Positions 18,398-28,859 are shown, counted from the stretch's first letter. The stretch: 64,000 bases of DNA from Lactiplantibacillus plantarum EGD-AQ4 (GCF_000463075.2 NZ_AVAQ01000002.1:23196-87195), one strand, 5' to 3'. Program-made: numbers and translations. The notes: generated by a model from the sequence alone, not told the origin.

Positions 18398-20380
18398 CTA
18401 GTCAAAGGCTTCTAGGGCCTCAGCTTGTTCGGTCCATTCTGATTCAACTTGTTCTTGTTGCGTACTAATTTCATCCAGCTCTTTTTGTAGATCTTGTAAA
18501 CGACCAACATCCGCTGAAACTTCAGGTTGGGCCATTTCAGTTTGAATCTTAGTGGCTTGCTCATCAAGCGTGGTCATTTGTTCTTCCAGCGCTGCCACGG
18601 TTCGTTCTAATTTACGTTTTTCACGTTGCTGTTGTTTACTAGCTTGATAATCTTGCTGGCCCTTTGAGCGGGGCGCGGCGGTTGCAGCAGAACTTGGTTC
18701 AGTGACGTTAGCACTAGCTGCTGATTCTGCGGCCTGACTAGCTGCGGCAGCTGCCATTTCAGCTTGCTCTTGTTTCTTATCAATATAATAATCGTAATCG
18801 CCAAGGAAGAGTTCTGTTCCTTCTGGCGAGACTTCCACGACGCTGGTTGCGACTTGGTTGATGAAGTAACGGTCATGGGAAACGAAGAGTAGGGTGCCAT
18901 CAAAATCGTTGAGGGCCACTTCTAGCACTTCCCGACTGTCAATGTCCAAGTGATTGGTCGGTTCGTCCAAAATCAGGAAGTTATCGTTTTGCATTGCCAG
19001 CTTGGTCAGCAGTAAACGCGCGCGTTCACCACCAGATAGGGCGTGAACGGGTTTATCGACATCGTCACCAGTGAACAGGAAACTCCCTAAAATCGTCCGA
19101 ATATCCTTCTCTGGCGTGGTGGGATGTTCGTCCCAGAGTTCGCCTAAGACGGTCTTTTTGTCATTTAAGTTGCGTTGCTCTTGGTCATAGTAACCCGTAA
19201 CGACGCCGGTACCGAAGACGGCCTGGCCTTTGATGAACGGAATCTGGCCAAGGATGCTCTTAAGAAAGGTCGACTTACCAATTCCGTTCGGTCCCACGAT
19301 GGCGATGGCTTCATGCTTCTTAACGTTTAAGTTATCGGGTTCCGACAGAATATGACCATCGTAACCGACTGCTGCATCTTTGACGGTTAAAACGATATTA
19401 CCGCTTTGCTTAGCCGCATGAAAACCGAAATGAGCTGTTTTTTCATCACTATCAGGTCGATCAATTCGATCCATCTTGGCCAATTGCTTTCGCCGCGCTT
19501 GGGCACGTTTGGTCGTTGACGCCCGCACGATATTCCGGTTGACAAAATCCTCCAGCTTACTAATCTCGGCTTGTTGCTTTTCATAATGTTTCCACTGAGC
19601 CTGAATCCGAGCAGCCTTTTCTTGCACAAACTGGTCGTAGTTACCGGTATAGTGCACCATTTCATGATGTGACAGGTCATACACCTCATTGACGACGCGG
19701 TCTAGGAAATAGCGGTCATGACTGACGATCAGTAGGGCACCGGAATAGGATTGTAAGTAACTTTCAAGCCACGTCAACGTTTCGACGTCCAAGTGGTTGG
19801 TCGGTTCGTCCAAAATCAGTAAATCGCGCTTTTCTAGTAGTAGCTTTGCTAAGGCCAGCTGAGTTTTTTGCCCACCAGAGAGTTCGGTGACCGACTTGTC
19901 GTAAACGTCGGCATCAAATTGAAAGCCATGTAGGACACCGCGGATTTCGGCCTGGTAGCCATAACCATTTTTCTGTTGAAATTCTGTCTGAACTTGGTCG
20001 TAAGTTTTTAAGGTTTGTTGGTAGGCCTGTTCATCGTTCATGATGGCCGGGTCGCTGAGCTGATTTTCAAGCGCATGCATCCGCTTTTCAATGGCGTGTA
20101 GTTCAGCAAACACGCTACTCATTTCTTCCCAGATCGTATTTTGACTATCCAATCCTTGGTCTTGAGCTAAGTAGCCAATTGTTAGCCCCTTGCGCATCGA
20201 TATTTGTCCTTCGTCGGGTACGGTCTCGCCGGCAATCATTTTAAGTAAGGTTGATTTACCTGCACCATTGCGGCCGACTAAGGCAACGCGGGCGTGTTCT
20301 TGGATGTCCATTTGTACGTTATCGAACAAGACATCGGCGCCAAAACGCCGCATAACTTGCTGTACTTGTAGTAAAATCAC
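18398..20380 (-). CDS. ABC-F family ATPase (YdiF-like)
   Basis: Cytoplasmic protein with two ABC ATPase domains and no membrane segment, the ABC-F type that acts on ribosomes. The first domain has GRNGAGKSTLL, a signature ELSGGQKTQLALAKLL and ILDEPTNHLD; the second has GPNGIGKSTFL, LSGGERARLLL and ILDEPTNHLD. A linker lies between them, and an Ala/Glu/Gln-rich coiled coil of about 100 residues ends the 660-residue protein. Its position between tsaD and rex matches Bacillus ydiF. Whether it confers antibiotic protection or has a housekeeping role cannot be told. Confidence 0.92.
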   Translation of the reverse strand: MILLQVQQVMRRFGADVLFDNVQMDIQEHARVALVGRNGAGKSTLLKMIAGETVPDEGQISMRKGLTIGYLAQDQGLDSQNTIWEEMSSVFAELHAIEKRMHALENQLSDPAIMNDEQAYQQTLKTYDQVQTEFQQKNGYGYQAEIRGVLHGFQFDADVYDKSVTELSGGQKTQLALAKLLLEKRDLLILDEPTNHLDVETLTWLESYLQSYSGALLIVSHDRYFLDRVVNEVYDLSHHEMVHYTGNYDQFVQEKAARIQAQWKHYEKQQAEISKLEDFVNRNIVRASTTKRAQARRKQLAKMDRIDRPDSDEKTAHFGFHAAKQSGNIVLTVKDAAVGYDGHILSEPDNLNVKKHEAIAIVGPNGIGKSTFLKSILGQIPFIKGQAVFGTGVVTGYYDQEQRNLNDKKTVLGELWDEHPTTPEKDIRTILGSFLFTGDDVDKPVHALSGGERARLLLTKLAMQNDNFLILDEPTNHLDIDSREVLEVALNDFDGTLLFVSHDRYFINQVATSVVEVSPEGTELFLGDYDYYIDKKQEQAEMAAAAASQAAESAASANVTEPSSAATAAPRSKGQQDYQASKQQQREKRKLERTVAALEEQMTTLDEQATKIQTEMAQPEVSADVGRLQDLQKELDEISTQQEQVESEWTEQAEALEAFD

Positions 20381-20548
20381 GCTTTATTAAGCTCCTTTCA
20401 CATTTGATTCGTGAGATAATTGTAGCATATTGTTACGGTTCGACCCAATTATTCGGAATAATAAGTAATTATTATTTCACAAAGTCGTTGGTTATGCTAG
20501 AATAGTGTCAGCAAATTCACAAACTTTTGATTAGGAGGAAACGTCCGA

Positions 20549-21226
20549 ATGGCAGAGACAAAGATTCCACGGGCAACGGCAAAACGATTACCAATTTATT
20601 ATCGCTATTTGAATATCTTACTAGACGCAGATAAGAAACGGGTATCGTCAACTGAATTGTCCGAGGCGGTTAAAGTAGATTCAGCAACGATTCGGCGTGA
20701 TTTTTCGTATTTTGGGGCCCTCGGTAAACGTGGGTATGGATACGATGTTGAAACGCTGCTGGCATTTTTTAAGAAAATTCTAAATCAGGACACGCTAACC
20801 AACGTGGCTCTGATTGGGGTCGGTAATTTAGGCCACGCCCTGTTGAATTTTAATTTCCATAAAAATAGTAATGTCCGGATCTCAGCGGCTTTTGATGTTA
20901 ATGAAGCCATTGCAAATACGGTCCAGAGTGGGGTTCCCGTCTATCCAATGACGGAACTCAAAAAGCAATTGATCGAACAACAGATTGAGATTGCCATCTT
21001 AACGGTGCCAACAACGGTTGTTCAAAAGATTACCGATGAGTTAGTTGATGCGAACGTTAAAGGCATCATGAACTTTACCCCATTACGGATCTCAGTTCCA
21101 GAAACAGTGCGGGTTCAAAACGTTGATCTGACCAATGAATTACAGACCTTAATTTACTTTATTGAACATTATGGTCAACAATTGGGTGACAACGGTCAAG
21201 ATGAACCAGACGAAGATGACGATTAG
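20549..21226 (+). CDS. rex: Redox-sensing transcriptional repressor Rex
   Basis: Repressor of fermentation and respiration genes that responds to the NADH/NAD ratio. It has an N-terminal winged helix ([25 protein letters not shown]), a Rossmann NADH site ([16 protein letters not shown]) and a C-terminal swapped helix; 225 residues with an acidic tail. TAGGAGG lies upstream. It is divergent from the ABC-F gene with 168 bp between. ATTTCACAA half sites occur upstream, but no full inverted Rex operator was found. Confidence 0.95.
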   Translation: MAETKIPRATAKRLPIYYRYLNILLDADKKRVSSTELSEAVKVDSATIRRDFSYFGALGKRGYGYDVETLLAFFKKILNQDTLTNVALIGVGNLGHALLNFNFHKNSNVRISAAFDVNEAIANTVQSGVPVYPMTELKKQLIEQQIEIAILTVPTTVVQKITDELVDANVKGIMNFTPLRISVPETVRVQNVDLTNELQTLIYFIEHYGQQLGDNGQDEPDEDDD

Positions 21227-21254
21227 TCTGCGCATGTATCTCAAGATTATGATA

Positions 21255-21296
21255 CCAAAAAGCTTCTCTGAAATAAATTTCGGAGAAGCTTTTTTG
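21255..21296 (+). terminator. Terminator after rex (probably bidirectional)
   Basis: AAAAGCTTCTC and GAGAAGCTTTT flank a short loop with further GAAA/TTTC pairing; A and T tails on both sides let it serve both rex and the convergent protease gene. Confidence 0.85.
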
Positions 21297-21336
21297 AATG
21301 CCTAGATTGATGGTACGAACGAATAAGCAGTTCAAT

Positions 21337-21981
21337 CTAATGAAGTGCGCTTAAGAGCGTCGGCACAACGACCGCAGCGTTCATCAAAATATGAGACGTC
21401 ATTGAAGTCTGAATTCGGCCGGTATGTTGATAGAGCCAGCAGAACGGCAAGCCCACGAAGGCGTAGAGAATCAAATGACCGTCCGCGTGGGCGAGGCTAA
21501 AGAGAAAGCTGGAAATCAAGGCAGCCCCGATTTTGCCAGTTACTGCACTCAAGTTACCAAAGATGACCTTGCGGAAGACGATTTCTTCCATAATCGGGGC
21601 ACCGACGATAATTGCCAAGAAAAATACCGGGTACTGTTGCCCAACGGTGAGTAGGGTCGACGTATTGTTGGAAGCCGTCGATTGTCCTAACATCGCGGTG
21701 ATTTTAAGAATCAGAACTTGACCGACGATGACTAGGACGAGTCCAATCAGTCCCCATAGGATGGCGACTAGCCAGTTACTGCGCTGTTGTTCAACGGCAT
21801 TTTTGGCTGTCATCCGGTGTGCCAGCCACAGTAATAGCAAGGCACCGACCAAGTAGTCGACCGTTTGGATTAAGAAGACTTGGGACCCCAGTTGATGAAA
21901 GGCAGCCACTAAGACGCTCGGCAGGGCATAAACAATAAAATAAATAATCAGAATTAAGATTGATTGGCGGCGATTAACCAT
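21337..21981 (-). CDS. CPBP/CAAX intramembrane metalloprotease (YdiL-like)
   Basis: Multi-pass membrane protein of the CPBP (Abi) family. The active-site motifs are EEIVFRKVIFG (Glu-Glu-x3-Arg) and the later FSLAHADGHLI with its conserved His; a third conserved Asn lies in HILMNA. About six hydrophobic segments. The ATG at 21981 is chosen, with AAGGA 9 bp upstream; an adjacent TTG codon could add one residue. Its position just before groES matches Bacillus ydiL. The substrate is unknown. Confidence 0.88.
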   Translation of the reverse strand: MVNRRQSILILIIYFIVYALPSVLVAAFHQLGSQVFLIQTVDYLVGALLLLWLAHRMTAKNAVEQQRSNWLVAILWGLIGLVLVIVGQVLILKITAMLGQSTASNNTSTLLTVGQQYPVFFLAIIVGAPIMEEIVFRKVIFGNLSAVTGKIGAALISSFLFSLAHADGHLILYAFVGLPFCWLYQHTGRIQTSMTSHILMNAAVVVPTLLSALH

Positions 21982-22160
21982 CAACTCACGTCCTTTTTAA
22001 AAGTTTGTTGGATTTTTTTCATTAACACACGCATTGTGTTCGTTAATTTATCATGAATCATGATTAAATCATGGGGTTTTCTGAGTTCAAGCCCGCCAGC
22101 TGAGACCCGCTGGAAACAGTGCGAGTTACCGTAAACTTGCTGTTGTGGATGCTTCCTACG

Positions 22161-22317
22161 CCGGCTTCCAGGTATTTCTGACAACGCTGGAACGCGATGG
22201 ACACAGATTTAAGCCGAAAGCCCACGTCTTAAATACTGGTCTTCCACTAACCAAGCACACAACGCTTGCTAAGTGGAATTTCATCGCTGAGCATTGTCAG
22301 AAACACCTTCCAGTCGG
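22161..22317 (-). ncRNA. Candidate structured RNA domain B (copy 3)
   Basis: 157-bp core. Helices given on the plus strand: CCGGCT/AGTCGG; GGTATTTCTGACAACGCT/AGCATTGTCAGAAACACC; GCGATG/CATCGC; ATTTAAG/CTTAAAT; TTCCACT/AGTGGAA extended by AAGC/GCTT. The internal loop TCCA opposite TTCC between the first two helices is also present in domain A. A further hairpin GCCAGC/GCTGG precedes the core. Strand inferred from wobble pairs; no expression evidence. Confidence 0.55.
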
Positions 22318-22710
22318 GGATGGTATTCGAAAGGCAGACATGTGTGGACCCAACGTTTTGTTGGATTAGTCGTTGGGTCCCTGGTACAGGGCTATTTTGA
22401 CTTTAACTATCAGACCGGGTCCAACATATAGTAATACTTTTTACCAATGCTTTAAGGTTCCTGACAAACAGCTTCACTTAGCTTGTCAGAATCTTCTTTA
22501 GTCGTTTGAGATAGCAAAGTTTCGAATTATAAACAAAGGCTATTTTATCGACTAAATTCAAAACTAGTGTCCGTTGAAATTAGTGAATCATATCCAGGTA
22601 ATCTTCTCAGTACTAAAATGCCATAAAACAGCATCAATACTGATCAAAAAGTTTGCCTGAAAGGCCGGTCACTTAATATTCAGTGGTCAATTGTACCTAG
22701 ATAGGTGGCC

Positions 22711-22929
22711 GTTCATCCGCCATTCGAGCGGCTTCCCGACTGTAGGGGCTGGCTGACAATGCTCAAGGGCGAAATTCTTCTTGTCCGGGTGGTCTTCCCG
22801 GGCTAGAAGAAGACTCGTATTTGAAATTGCGCAGTGGGTTTCTGCGTGAGTTCAAATCGATGTCCGCCCTGTTCCAGCGTTGTCAGCCAGCCCCGGAGGT
22901 CGGAATCGGACGCGCACCGGCAGACGAAC
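22711..22929 (+). ncRNA. Candidate structured RNA domain A (copy 3)
   Basis: 219-bp domain, the same length as in copy 4. GGGGCTGGCTGACAATGCT at 22745 pairs with AGCGTTGTCAGCCAGCCCC at 22876 over 19 positions with only one G-T. Inside are AAGGGCG/CGCCCT, a hairpin TTCTTCT/AGAAGAA capped by CCGGG/CCCGG, and a hairpin TTTGAA/TTCAAA capped by GCAG/CTGC. Outer GTTCATC/GACGAAC closes the domain. The layout matches domain B helix by helix. Confidence 0.58.
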
Positions 22930-23057
22930 AGTAGGCCAAACAACTGGCATGATTTAATCATCATGAATGCAAAATAATAACAAGTACAACACATATTAAC
23001 ACGATAACACCCATTATAGTCGATTTGACATTCTTTGACTAATAATTGACAAATCAC

Positions 23058-23085
23058 TTGCAATCTCAAATTAAAATGATATAGT
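23058..23085 (+). promoter_or_regulatory. Promoter of groESL
   Basis: TTGCAA, 16 bp, TATAGT. The predicted start falls just upstream of the CIRCE operator, as in other groE promoters. Confidence 0.6.
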
Positions 23086-23096
23086 TGACAATGTAA

Positions 23097-23123
23097 TTAG
23101 CACTTGAGGTTCAGGAGTGCTAA
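23097..23123 (+). promoter_or_regulatory. CIRCE operator (HrcA site)
   Basis: TTAGCACTT, 9 bp, GAGTGCTAA: the CIRCE inverted repeat with a single change in the left arm. It predicts HrcA repression and heat induction of groES-groEL. Confidence 0.95.
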
Positions 23124-23147
23124 AAAAGAATAAATGGAGGGATTCAC

Positions 23148-23432
23148 GTGTTAAAACCATTAGGAGATCGCGTTATCTTGCAACAACAAGAAGAAGAAGA
23201 ACAAACCATTGGTGGTATCGTTATCGCCAATAACGCTAAGGAAAAGCCCCAAAGCGGCAAGGTTGTTGCCGTCAATGACGGTCGTGTTTTAGATAACGGG
23301 ACAAAAGTTGACCCCAGCGTGAAGGTCGGCGATCAAGTCTTATTTGACAAATATGCCGGTACTGAAGTGAAGTACCAAGGTGATAAGTACTTGGTATTGC
23401 ACGAAAAAGATATCGTTGCAATCGAAGACTAA
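23148..23432 (+). CDS. groES: Co-chaperonin GroES
   Basis: Ten-kilodalton lid of the GroEL chamber. [25 protein letters not shown] contains the mobile loop; [17 protein letters not shown] and the final strand are conserved; 94 residues. The start is GTG, six bases after GGAGGG. Cotranscribed with groEL 55 bp downstream under CIRCE control. Confidence 0.97.
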   Translation: MLKPLGDRVILQQQEEEEQTIGGIVIANNAKEKPQSGKVVAVNDGRVLDNGTKVDPSVKVGDQVLFDKYAGTEVKYQGDKYLVLHEKDIVAIED

Positions 23433-23478
23433 TCCATTTAACGGACGCAATTTAAAATAAACTAAATTCATGAGGTGA

Positions 23479-25113
<1,635 letters not shown>

Positions 25114-25128
25114 ACAAATCGTAACATT

Positions 25129-25160
25129 AAGCACTTACTCGGCTGAGTAAGTGCTTTTTT
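25129..25160 (+). terminator. Terminator after groEL
   Basis: AAGCACTTACTC-GGCT-GAGTAAGTGCTT followed by Ts: a perfect 12-bp stem. Confidence 0.93.
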
Positions 25161-25290
25161 AATGCTGTTGAGGCGCAAATCAACTAGAATATGGGTATTG
25201 ATTTATCCATAATGGAGCGGTAGGATTAGTCGTTAACGCAAAACAGGGGTACCTGGTCGTGCCCGGTAGTTTTAACTGGTAGTATTAATC

Positions 25291-25320
25291 AAGTTAAAGT
25301 AGTAGAATCTACTTTGACTT
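25291..25320. promoter_or_regulatory. 30-bp palindrome over the likely -10 of the KimA-like gene
   Basis: AAGT-n-AAAGTAG-TAGAAT-CTACTTT-n-ACTT: eleven paired positions per arm around a centre TAGAAT that looks like a -10 box. Such a site could be an operator for a dimeric repressor or a small RNA hairpin. No regulator is encoded next to it. Confidence 0.45.
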
Positions 25321-25364
25321 AGCTTACTTGGGATAATTATTTTGGACATAAAGGAGTTATTATC

Positions 25365-27200
25365 ATGTGGCGTTATTTAAAACGGTTAGTTATTGGGAAA
25401 CCGTTAAAAACCATGGACGAGGGTGGGCAAGCGCTCACTAAGTTCAAGGCCCTGGCGCTGCTGTCGTCAGATGCGCTATCATCAGTGGCTTACGGTACTG
25501 AACAGATTACGACGGTCTTAATTACACTTTCAGCGGCTGCTTTGATGTATCAATTGTATGTCGCGGCGTTAGTGCTGGTCCTACTGTTTGCCATCACGAT
25601 GTCGTACCGGCAAATTATCCGGGCTTATCCATCTGGCGGTGGCGCCTACGTGGTCGCTAGTACTAACTGGGGTCGTCCAGCTGGACTAGTTGCTGGGGGC
25701 TCGCTGCTCGTCGACTATATGCTGACGGTGGCGGTTTCGGTGACTTCAGGGACTGAAGCTATTACGTCGGCGGTTCCGGCGTTAGCCAATTACCAAGTGC
25801 TGATTGCGGTACTGATCGTGATTGCAATTATGGCGCTGAATCTGCGCGGGATGCGCGAATCTGCATCGTTCTTAACGTTCCCCGTATACTTTTTCATTAT
25901 TATGATTATTGGCATGATTCTGTGGGGCATTATGAATATTGCGAGTGGTAACTTAACTTACCATGCAGCCGCTGGTATTGGTGCGCCCGTACAAGGGATG
26001 ACGCTAGTGCTGTTCCTGCGAGCCTTCTCCTCTGGGTCGTCATCACTGACCGGGGTTGAAGCTATCAGTAACGCGGTGCCGAACTTTAAACGGCCTAAAC
26101 GTAAAAATGCGGCCAATACGCTTGCCATTATGTCACTTGTGCTGGCGGTATTCTTTGGTGGAATCACTTATTTGAGTTACTACTTGGGAATCAAACCGCA
26201 AGCAGACAATACCGTACTATCACAAATTGCGACGGCGGTATTTGGTCATGGCTTATTCTATTACTTGCTCCAATTAGCCACTGCCTTGATTTTAGCGGTT
26301 GCCGCCAATACCGGTTTTTCCGCGTTTCCAATTTTGGCGTACAACTTGGCTAAGGATAAATTCTTGCCACATGCTTACATGGACCGTGGTGACCGGTTGG
26401 GTTACTCTAATGGGATCATCTCATTAGCCGTCGGGGCGATTGCACTGATCTTTATTTTCCATGGTAAGACGACGCTTTTGATTCCGTTATACGCGGTCGG
26501 GGTGTTTGTGCCGTTTACGTTATCTCAATCTGGGATGATCGTGCATTGGCTGCGCGAACGTGGTCAATGGTGGTGGATGAAAGCCGCTGTCAACTTCCTA
26601 GGTGCTTTGATTTCGTTAGGCTTAGTGGTCTTCTTGTTCTTGCTCCACTTTGGCAACGTTTGGCCATACCTAATCGTGATGCCACTGTTGCTTTACATGT
26701 TCTTCCGAATTCATGTGCATTATAAACGAGTGGCTGCGCAGTTACGGGTGGTCGCAAAGGAAAAGGCCGCCATCCATGATTATGACGGGGCGACGGTAAT
26801 CGTGCTCGTCTCAAATGTTACGCGGGTAACGGCCCAAGCGGTCAACTATGCGCGTTCGATTGGGGATTACGTGATTGCGATGCATGTGTCCTTTGATGAA
26901 AATCCTGAGAAGGAACATAAAACAGCTGCGGAATTCAAAGAGACTTTCCCGGATGTTCGGTTCGTCGATATTCATTCGTCGTATCGTTCGATTGCCACGC
27001 CAACGTTACGTTTCTGTGATGTGATTGCCAAACGGGCGGCAGAACGGAACTTCTCAACGACTGTTTTAGTCCCACAATTTGTGCCTAAAAAGCCTTGGCA
27101 GAATATTCTGCATAACCAGACCAGCTTACGGCTCCGCGCGGTATTAAATTCGCGTGAAAATATTATTGTGTCGACTTATAACTACCATTTAAAAGAATAG
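25365..27200 (+). CDS. KimA-like potassium transporter (APC superfamily)
   Basis: A 611-residue membrane protein of the APC superfamily. The sequence as recalled resembles Bacillus KimA (YdaO), a high-affinity K+/H+ symporter inhibited by c-di-AMP: LLSSDALSSVAYGTEQI at the N-terminus, YRQIIRAYPSGGGAYVV, SLLVDYMLTVAVS and SGSSSLTGVEAISN. About twelve membrane segments are followed by a cytoplasmic C-terminal domain of roughly 150 residues, also present in KimA. Amino-acid transport cannot be excluded. AAAGGAG precedes the ATG; a 30-bp palindrome sits at the probable promoter. The DarA gene at 4.4 kb is another c-di-AMP-linked gene. Confidence 0.82.
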   Translation: MWRYLKRLVIGKPLKTMDEGGQALTKFKALALLSSDALSSVAYGTEQITTVLITLSAAALMYQLYVAALVLVLLFAITMSYRQIIRAYPSGGGAYVVASTNWGRPAGLVAGGSLLVDYMLTVAVSVTSGTEAITSAVPALANYQVLIAVLIVIAIMALNLRGMRESASFLTFPVYFFIIMIIGMILWGIMNIASGNLTYHAAAGIGAPVQGMTLVLFLRAFSSGSSSLTGVEAISNAVPNFKRPKRKNAANTLAIMSLVLAVFFGGITYLSYYLGIKPQADNTVLSQIATAVFGHGLFYYLLQLATALILAVAANTGFSAFPILAYNLAKDKFLPHAYMDRGDRLGYSNGIISLAVGAIALIFIFHGKTTLLIPLYAVGVFVPFTLSQSGMIVHWLRERGQWWWMKAAVNFLGALISLGLVVFLFLLHFGNVWPYLIVMPLLLYMFFRIHVHYKRVAAQLRVVAKEKAAIHDYDGATVIVLVSNVTRVTAQAVNYARSIGDYVIAMHVSFDENPEKEHKTAAEFKETFPDVRFVDIHSSYRSIATPTLRFCDVIAKRAAERNFSTTVLVPQFVPKKPWQNILHNQTSLRLRAVLNSRENIIVSTYNYHLKE

Positions 27201-27213
27201 TAACTTGATATTG

Positions 27214-27240
27214 AAACCCGGTATAACTGCCGGGTTTTTA
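27214..27240 (+). terminator. Terminator after the KimA-like gene
   Basis: AAACCCGG-TATAACTG-CCGGGTTTTTA. Confidence 0.85.
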
Positions 27241-27352
27241 ATTTTGTGTCATAATATGAGTAACGATGGTTATAATTTAAGGGTTTGATTAGCACAAGAC
27301 AGTTCAAATGTGAACGAATTGTGTTGCCTTTCCTAAGTTTTGGTGAAGCAAG

Positions 27353-27381
27353 TTGTCAAGCGTCATTGGGATTTGTATAAT
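27353..27381 (+). promoter_or_regulatory. Promoter of tagO
   Basis: TTGTCA, 17 bp, TATAAT: one mismatch over both boxes, ideal spacing, 35 bp before the start codon. Confidence 0.85.
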
Positions 27382-27416
27382 TATCATAATAAGAGTGAGA
27401 AGGGGGTTGCGCACAA

Positions 27417-28514
27417 ATGATCAGGTTTGAAATTTTAGTATGCCTAGTGGCGACCATGATAGTTTCTGCAATCTTGACGCCGTTTGTGCGGAAGCTCGCA
27501 TTTAAAATTGGGGCAGTGGATAAGCCGAATGTCCGGCGGGTCAATAAAATACCGATGCCTACAATGGGTGGCTTGGCAATTTTTATTTCCTATACCGTCG
27601 GGACAACTGTCCTGTACCTGATGCACCAATTTCCTAGTCGCATCTTTTTCGCGCTATTAGGTGGCGAGCTGATTATTATTGCGACTGGCGTTATCGATGA
27701 TATTTATGAATTAAAACCCCGCCAGAAGATGTTGGGAATCACACTAGCGGCCCTCGAAGTTTACTTTATCGGTGGCATTCGAATGACGACCTTTACCTTT
27801 CCGTTGCTCGGTTTGATTCATTTTCAATGGTTGAGTTTACCGGTGACGTTGCTGTGGATTTTGGCCATCACCAATGCGGTGAACTTAATTGACGGTTTGG
27901 ACGGTTTAGCGACTGGGGTCTCAATCATTTCACTCACGACGATGGGAATTATCGGGTTATTCTTCTTGAATGCCAACATGTTTGTTTCACTGCTGATTTT
28001 TACCCTAGTTGCAGCGATGATGGGCTTCCTGCCATACAATTTCTTCCCAGCAAGAATTTATCTGGGTGATACGGGTTCCTTGTTTATCGGCTTCATGACG
28101 GCGGTGTTCTCGCTGTTTGGACTCAAAAACGTGACGTTGATTTCCGTCGGGATCCCAGTGATGATTTTAGGCGTTCCAATCACAGATACGGTCTACGCCA
28201 TGATTCGCCGGATTTTGAATAAAAAACCGATTTCGCAGGCGGATAAACATCACTTGCACCATCGATTGATGCAATTAGGCTTGACGCATCGACAAACAGT
28301 TATGGTCATCTACGGGATAGCGTTGATTTTTTCATTCATTTCATTGCTTTACCCGATTTCGTCGATTTGGGGTTCAGTCCTCCTGACGATTGGCTTGTTA
28401 CTGGGACTGGAACTCTTTGTTGAAGCAATCGGTTTAGCCGGTGATAATCGACAGCCATTACTCGATTGGATCAAACGAACCGTTGCCCGGCTAACTTCCA
28501 AGACCAATCATTAA
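27417..28514 (+). CDS. tagO: Undecaprenyl-phosphate GlcNAc-1-phosphate transferase
   Basis: Starts wall teichoic acid and some polysaccharide chains by moving GlcNAc-1-P from UDP-GlcNAc to undecaprenyl phosphate. A MraY/WecA-family membrane protein with about eleven helices: GAVDKPNVRRVNKIPMPTMGG, the Asp-Asp motif GVIDDIYELKPRQ, NAVNLIDGLDGLATG, the catalytic ARIYLGDTGSLFIGF and the His loop HHLHHRL. 365 residues. AGAAGGGGG lies upstream. Monocistronic. Confidence 0.93.
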   Translation: MIRFEILVCLVATMIVSAILTPFVRKLAFKIGAVDKPNVRRVNKIPMPTMGGLAIFISYTVGTTVLYLMHQFPSRIFFALLGGELIIIATGVIDDIYELKPRQKMLGITLAALEVYFIGGIRMTTFTFPLLGLIHFQWLSLPVTLLWILAITNAVNLIDGLDGLATGVSIISLTTMGIIGLFFLNANMFVSLLIFTLVAAMMGFLPYNFFPARIYLGDTGSLFIGFMTAVFSLFGLKNVTLISVGIPVMILGVPITDTVYAMIRRILNKKPISQADKHHLHHRLMQLGLTHRQTVMVIYGIALIFSFISLLYPISSIWGSVLLTIGLLLGLELFVEAIGLAGDNRQPLLDWIKRTVARLTSKTNH

Positions 28515-28726
28515 AAGTTCAGTCAACAAATCAGCTGAATGTGCGCTGGGCCCACCGACATTGTGACTGGCAGCGTCATTATCAGTACGTGTTCGTCCGT
28601 GGTCATAATCGCCGATTAGTTCTGAGTGAGTCCATCATGGTAGTGTGGCTGCCAGTATGGTGGCTTCGCGCTTAAAACAAAGGTCACAGCTGTTATCATT
28701 AAAATGAAAATACACTTTAAATTATT

Positions 28727-28766
28727 ACAGGCATCCGCCACGGCAATCGTGCGGGTGCCTGTTTTT
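28727..28766 (+). terminator. Terminator between tagO and pstS
   Basis: CAGGCATCCGC and GCGGGTGCCTG close a stable stem, followed by TTTTT. It lies 210 bp after tagO; the stretch between (28515-28726) shows no gene. Confidence 0.8.
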
Positions 28767-28809
28767 CGTTGTCGCCGCTTGCGTTCATCCACCTCGACTT
28801 TACCAAAAC

Positions 28810-28859
28810 TATACAAGCATTTTACACAATCGTCATTCACAATTTACAAACGATCAGTA
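28810..28859 (+). promoter_or_regulatory. Pho-box array upstream of the first pstS
   Basis: TATACA, TTTACA, GTCATT, TTTACA and TCAGTA start every 11 bp. Three units are clear and two are weak. The layout is the same as the arrays before phnD and the second pstS. Confidence 0.65.

Larger units (their letters stand above)
22028..23003. repeat. Intergenic repeat element, copy 3 (full length, inverted)
   Basis: The most complete copy, 976 bp, in reverse orientation relative to copies 1, 2 and 4. Its left end reads CACGCATTGTGTTCGTTAAT, then ATCATGATTAAATCATG; the right end is the inverted counterpart. It contains both structured domains (B core at 22161-22317, A at 22711-22929) and a centre of about 390 bp shared with copies 1, 2 and 4. 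Short reading frames cross the domains but follow the folding, not a protein pattern. It fills the space between the CAAX protease and the groE promoter. Confidence 0.92.

Noticed and set aside
20455..20530. Rex operator upstream of rex
   Set aside because: Only isolated ATTTCACAA and ATTCACAA half sites are present; no TTGTGAA-n4-TTCACAA inverted pair was found.
22803..23069. Minus-strand ORF in copy 3 as a protein gene
   Set aside because: It runs across domain A and the terminal repeat, has no ribosome binding site, and its resemblance to the other ORF follows from the shared folded DNA.
25175..25360. ydaO-type c-di-AMP riboswitch before the KimA-like gene
   Set aside because: The region is short and lacks the conserved blocks of that riboswitch; only a palindrome is visible.
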